A stretch of DNA of 35,963 bases, from contig JAHDVQ010000017.1 of assembly GCA_023384595.1 (NCBI GenBank), forward strand, positions 4,480-40,442, read 5' to 3'. A program made the translations under genes and the position numbers. The stretch is from Vicinamibacteraceae bacterium. GTDB taxonomy: Bacteria; Acidobacteriota; Vicinamibacteria; Vicinamibacterales; JAFNAJ01. Shown here piece by piece: positions 32,606 to 35,963 of the stretch. The stretch's first letter is position 1; each line of letters begins with the position of its first letter. The notes below the pieces were generated by a model. That model did not search any database, was not told where the DNA came from, and was given only the letters and a program-made list of their open reading frames with translations.

Positions 32606-33844
32606 GTGGCTCGCAAGGAACGATATCTCGTGGGGCTCGACGTTGGCACCGCCAAGGTCACGGCCATCGTCGGCGAAATCATGGACGATGGCGGGCTCGA
32701 CATCATCGGGGTGGGCATGGCCGACTCGCGCGGCATCAAGCGCGGGCTCGTCGTGAACCTCGAGGCCGCCGTCGACTCCATCAAGCGCGCCATCGAGGAG
32801 GCGGAGCTCACCGCCGGCATCGAGATCGACACGGTCCACCTCGCGCTCTCCGGCGCCAACGTCAAGGGCTTCAACAGCCGGGGCGTGGTGGCGGTGGCCG
32901 GCAAGACCCGCGAGATCACGCGCGAGGACGTGCGCCGCGCCATCGACGCGGCCAAGGCCGTCAGCCTGCCGAGCGGCCGCGAGATCCTCCACGTGCTGCC
33001 GCAGGACTTCGTCGTCGACGACCAGGACGGCATCGGCGCGCCCGTGGGCATGACGGGGTCGCGGCTCGAGGTGAACGTCCACATCATCACGGGCAACGCC
33101 TCGTCGACGCAGAACGTCGTGGCGTGCGTGAACCGCGCCGGCGTCGAGGTGGCCGAGACGGTGCTTGAGCAGCTGGCCGCGAGCGAAGCCGTGCTGACGC
33201 CCGACGAGCGCGAGCTGGGCGTGGCGCTGGTCGACATCGGTGGCGGCACGACCGATTTCGCGGTCTTCGAGCGCGGCAGCCTGTGGCACACGGGCGTCGT
33301 GTCGATCGGCGGCGATCACTTCACCAACGACATTGCCGTCGGCCTGCGGACGCCCGTGCCCGACGCCGAGCGCGTCAAGCGCCGCTGCGGGTGCGCGCTC
33401 TCGCTCATGGTCGGCGAGGACGAGACGATGGAGGTGGCCAGCGTGGGCGGGCGCAAGCCGCGCCTGATGCCGCGCCGGATCCTCGCCGACATCCTGCAGC
33501 CCCGCGCCGAGGAGATCTTCCACCTGCTGTGGGACGAGATCCGCCGCGCGGGCTACGAGAAGTCGCTGCACTCGGGCATCGTGCTCACCGGCGGCGGCAG
33601 CATGCTCGAGGGGCTCGCCGAGATCGCCGAGCAGATCTTCGACCTGCCCATCCGCCGCGGCTACCCGGTGGGCGTGGGCGGACTGACCGATCACATCAAC
33701 TCGCCCGCGTTCGCGACGGCCGTCGGGCTCGTGATGTACGCGCACAGGAACCGCCACGTCGACGACCAGGCCGCGGTCGGCGCCGGGGCGCTCGCCCGCG
33801 TCAGGGGATGGCTGCGGGCCTTCTTCAGGGAATTCCAGGCGTGA
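32606..33844 (+). CDS. ftsA: Cell division protein FtsA
   Basis: A 412-aa actin-like ATPase that tethers FtsZ to the membrane. ATP-binding motifs are '[19 protein letters not shown]', '[20 protein letters not shown]' and '[22 protein letters not shown]'. The 1C domain includes '[36 protein letters not shown]'. The last residues '[16 protein letters not shown]' form the expected amphipathic membrane-targeting helix. I chose GTG 32606 because GGAGG lies 5 bases before it and the protein then begins '[14 protein letters not shown]'; GTG 32591 is an alternative. The gap after ftsQ is 41 bases. Confidence 0.96.
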   Translation: MARKERYLVGLDVGTAKVTAIVGEIMDDGGLDIIGVGMADSRGIKRGLVVNLEAAVDSIKRAIEEAELTAGIEIDTVHLALSGANVKGFNSRGVVAVAGKTREITREDVRRAIDAAKAVSLPSGREILHVLPQDFVVDDQDGIGAPVGMTGSRLEVNVHIITGNASSTQNVVACVNRAGVEVAETVLEQLAASEAVLTPDERELGVALVDIGGGTTDFAVFERGSLWHTGVVSIGGDHFTNDIAVGLRTPVPDAERVKRRCGCALSLMVGEDETMEVASVGGRKPRLMPRRILADILQPRAEEIFHLLWDEIRRAGYEKSLHSGIVLTGGGSMLEGLAEIAEQIFDLPIRRGYPVGVGGLTDHINSPAFATAVGLVMYAHRNRHVDDQAAVGAGALARVRGWLRAFFREFQA

Positions 33845-33885
33845 CCCAGGACCACTACGACGACATCCACGGCCGGGGAGGCACG

Positions 33886-35163
33886 ATGAACGAGTTCGCC
33901 CACGAAGCGGGAGCCATGCGACAGAAGACCCAGGATGCGACGATGGAGCGGCTGCGACTCACGCTCGCCGAGGACGTGCGCGCCGGCGCGCGGATCAAGG
34001 TGATTGGCGTGGGCGGTGGCGGCAGCAACGCCGTGAGCCGCATGGTGCGCGCCGGCCTGGAGGGCGTCGAGTTCATCGTCGCCAACACCGACGTGCAGGC
34101 GCTCGCCACCAACGCCGCGCCCGTGCGCATCCAGATCGGCACCAAGCTCACCAAGGGGCTCGGCGCCGGTGCCGACCCGAACGTGGGGCGGCAGGCGGCG
34201 CTCGAGGACACCGACCGCATCATCGAGGCGCTCGACGGCGCCGACATGGTGTTCGTCACGACCGGCCTCGGCGGCGGCACGGGCACCGGCGCCGCGCCGG
34301 TCATCGCGAGCCTGGCCACCGAGCTCGGCGCCCTCACCATCGCCGTGGTCACCAAGCCGTTCGCCTTCGAGGGGCGGCGGCGGTCGGCCCAGGCCGAGGG
34401 GGGCCTCGATCAGCTGCGCAGCGCCGTCGATACGGTCATCACCATCCCCAACGAGCGCCTGCTCGCCACCATCGACCGCAACACGCCGCTCCCCGAGGCG
34501 TTCGCGGCCGCTGACGACGTCCTGCGACAGGCCATTCAGGGCATCTCGGATCTCATCCTGGTGCCCGGGCTCATCAACCTCGACTTCGCCGACGTGAAGA
34601 CCACCATGTCGGGCATGGGCATGGCCATCATGGGCACCGGCGTCGGCGAGGGGACCGACCGCGCCAAGGACGCGGCCACGCGGGCCATCTCGAGCCCGCT
34701 GCTCGAGGACGCGTCCGTGCGCGGCGCCCGCGGCGTCATCATCAACGTGACGGGCGGGCCCGACATCTCGCTGCACGAGGTGAACGACGCGTCACTCATC
34801 ATCCAGCAGGCCGCGCACGAAGACGCCAACATCATCTTCGGCGCCGTGGTCGACCCCAAGATGGAGGGGCGCGTGAAGATCACGGTGATCGCCACGGGCT
34901 TCGACAAGAGCGCGAGCGTCGGCGTCACGCCGCGGGCGACCGAGACGCCCGTCGACCTGTCGGCCTACACCACGCGCCGGCACGACGCCGAAGTCGACCG
35001 TGCCGTCGAGCGCCACCAGGTGACCTTCTCCCGGCGCGCCCCCGTGGCGCTGCCGATGGCCGTCGGCGCCTCGCCGCTGGTCCTCGGCGAGGCGGGCGAC
35101 GACGAGGGCGCCGGCGACCCGCTCGAGGTGCCCACGTTCCTGCGGCGCCAGAGCGAGGGCTGA
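33886..35163 (+). CDS. ftsZ: Cell division GTPase FtsZ
   Basis: A 425-aa tubulin-like GTPase that forms the Z ring. Motifs are '[17 protein letters not shown]', the T3 loop 'GLGAGADP' (91-98), the tubulin signature '[10 protein letters not shown]' (129-138), the T7 region '[22 protein letters not shown]' and the C-terminal peptide 'EVPTFLRRQ', which binds FtsA. The N-terminus carries about 30 residues before the core, somewhat longer than usual; starts at 33916 or 33943 are possible, but GGGGAGG lies 4 bases before ATG 33886. The linker before the C-terminal peptide is short (about 60 residues). It is the last gene of the dcw run. Confidence 0.97.
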   Translation: MNEFAHEAGAMRQKTQDATMERLRLTLAEDVRAGARIKVIGVGGGGSNAVSRMVRAGLEGVEFIVANTDVQALATNAAPVRIQIGTKLTKGLGAGADPNVGRQAALEDTDRIIEALDGADMVFVTTGLGGGTGTGAAPVIASLATELGALTIAVVTKPFAFEGRRRSAQAEGGLDQLRSAVDTVITIPNERLLATIDRNTPLPEAFAAADDVLRQAIQGISDLILVPGLINLDFADVKTTMSGMGMAIMGTGVGEGTDRAKDAATRAISSPLLEDASVRGARGVIINVTGGPDISLHEVNDASLIIQQAAHEDANIIFGAVVDPKMEGRVKITVIATGFDKSASVGVTPRATETPVDLSAYTTRRHDAEVDRAVERHQVTFSRRAPVALPMAVGASPLVLGEAGDDEGAGDPLEVPTFLRRQSEG

Positions 35164-35197
35164 GGGTTCGCGGCTGCGAGGCCGGCGCCGGCGTGCG

Positions 35198-35206
35198 TGG
35201 TACACT
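35198..35206 (+). promoter_or_regulatory. Candidate extended -10 promoter downstream of ftsZ (TGGTACACT)
   Basis: TGG-TACACT has the TGn extension and a TAnnnT hexamer. Transcription would begin near 35213, about 110 bases before ATG 35325. No -35 box is seen. It would give the radical-SAM gene transcription independent of the dcw cluster. Confidence 0.45.
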
Positions 35207-35324
35207 GAATAGACCCACGGCACGCGTGAGCGCCGGCGCTCGAGCGCCAGCCATCGCAGGACGCCTGGCGCGGTCGTCTCCGGCATGACCCGCCCTCCGG
35301 ACCGGCGTGTCGTGGCCCGTCCCC

Positions 35325-35963
35325 ATGAAAGCCCAGGACCTGCGCGCTCGCGCCCGTGAGACCCTCGCCCGCGAAGTCGGCACCGTCATCAAGCCGCACG
35401 CGGGACGCCTGCGCGTCGCGCTCGCGTTTCCGAACACGTATTACGTCGGGATGTCGAACCTCGGCCTCCAGACGGTGTACCGCCTCTTCAACGCCCTCGA
35501 CGAGGTGGTGTGCGAACGTGTGTTCCTGCCCCCGAAGCAGGAGCTGCAGGCCCAGCTCGCCAGCGGGCTGCGCCTGGTGTCGCTCGAGTCGCAGACCCCG
35601 ATCGCCGACTTCGACGTCTTCGCCTTCTCGGTTTCCTTCGAGTGGGACTACCCGAACCTGGTCTCCATGCTGCGGCTGGCCGGACTGCCGGTCTATGCTG
35701 CCGAGCGCGATGCGCGTCATCCCCTCGTCGTTGTCGGCGGCCCGGTGACCTTCGTCAACCCCGAGCCGCTCGCGCCCTTTGCCGACGTCATCGCCGCCGG
35801 GGAAGGCGAGATGCTCATCCCGGCCCTCGTCGAAGCCCTTCGAGATGGGTCCCCGAAGTCAGCCGTGCTCGAATCGCTCGCCGGCCGGCGCGGTTTCTAC
35901 ATCCCCTCGTTCTACGAGCCGCGCTACGACGACCTCGGCCGCCTCGTCGCCATCGAGCCGCGC
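35325..35963 (+). CDS. B12-binding-domain radical SAM family protein, N-terminal part only
   Basis: An open frame of 213 codons from ATG 35325 to the window edge. 'RLRVALAFPNTYYVGMSNLGLQTVYRLFN', 'CERVFLPPKQELQAQL', 'RLVSLESQTPIADFDVFAFSVSFEWDYPNLVSMLRLAGLPV', 'PLVVVGGPVTFVNPEPLAPFADVIAAGEGE' match the N-terminal cobalamin-binding-like region of an uncharacterised radical SAM family (TIGR03960-like as I recall it), often encoded beside a DUF2344 protein. The CxxxCxxC cluster motif would lie beyond the window edge, so radical chemistry cannot be confirmed. The leader holds a 14-base palindrome (35235-35248). No ribosome site precedes the ATG. Confidence 0.82.
   Translation, partial: MKAQDLRARARETLAREVGTVIKPHAGRLRVALAFPNTYYVGMSNLGLQTVYRLFNALDEVVCERVFLPPKQELQAQLASGLRLVSLESQTPIADFDVFAFSVSFEWDYPNLVSMLRLAGLPVYAAERDARHPLVVVGGPVTFVNPEPLAPFADVIAAGEGEMLIPALVEALRDGSPKSAVLESLAGRRGFYIPSFYEPRYDDLGRLVAIEPR

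Noticed and set aside
35181-35248. GC palindromes after ftsZ as an intrinsic terminator
   Set aside because: No T-run follows either palindrome, so I only mention them as possible structure.
1-35963. CRISPR arrays, tRNA or rRNA genes, insertion sequences, prophage genes
   Set aside because: I found no spaced direct-repeat array, no cloverleaf or rRNA-like sequence, and no transposase or integrase frame. The repeats seen are short and local.

Overview
The window is about 36 kb of very GC-rich bacterial DNA from a Gram-negative-type organism. A heptosyltransferase-family enzyme, a meso-diaminopimelate-type MurE (DNPR motif), a PEP-CTERM surface protein and an Acidobacteria-like helix-turn-helix ('LRGWKAIAAFLEVDVRTVQRWHKR') together suggest Acidobacteriota, perhaps Vicinamibacteria. 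That placement is inference; no rRNA or tRNA gene is visible to test it.

Region 1 (1-14695, minus strand) is one tight directon of eleven genes for a surface glycan or glycolipid. Reading in transcription order it encodes a GT4 glycosyltransferase, two polyprenyl-phosphate-sugar-synthase-like GT2 enzymes with membrane tails, a GT-C membrane transferase, a soluble DPM1-like GT2, a second GT4, another GT2, an NDP-sugar epimerase/dehydratase whose catalytic Tyr is replaced by Asn, a DegT-type sugar aminotransferase, a large GT-C-like membrane protein, a GT9 heptosyltransferase-like enzyme and a GT-B-like protein cut by the window edge. Five junctions are 4-base GTGA/ATGA overlaps, so translation is probably coupled. 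The gene mix suggests polyprenyl-phosphate sugars made in the cytoplasm and used on the far side of the membrane by the GT-C enzymes. No flippase or polymerase is seen here. Immediately upstream on the same strand is ychF, an ATPase of the Obg family.

Region 2 (15827-18452) is a small accessory island. It has a 387-base non-coding stretch with short repeats and a sigma-54-like promoter, a PEP-CTERM protein with a discoidin-like domain, and, convergent to it, a membrane-anchored HTH protein with an extracytoplasmic FG-GAP-like region. The HTH gene is divergent from the cell-division cluster and shares a short AT-rich intergenic region with it.

Region 3 (18388-35163, plus strand) is a nearly canonical dcw cluster: mraZ, rsmH, ftsL, ftsI (with a PASTA domain), murE, murF, mraY, murD, ftsW, murG, murC, ftsQ, ftsA, ftsZ. 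It starts with a strong promoter (TTGACA-N17-TACTAT) followed by three GTGG repeats at exact 10-base spacing, the expected form of an MraZ operator. murB and ddl are absent from their common place between murC and ftsQ. A 127-base element with 22-base imperfect inverted ends sits between murD and ftsW.

Region 4 (35164-35963) holds a probable extended -10 promoter and the start of a B12-binding/radical-SAM-family gene that runs off the window.
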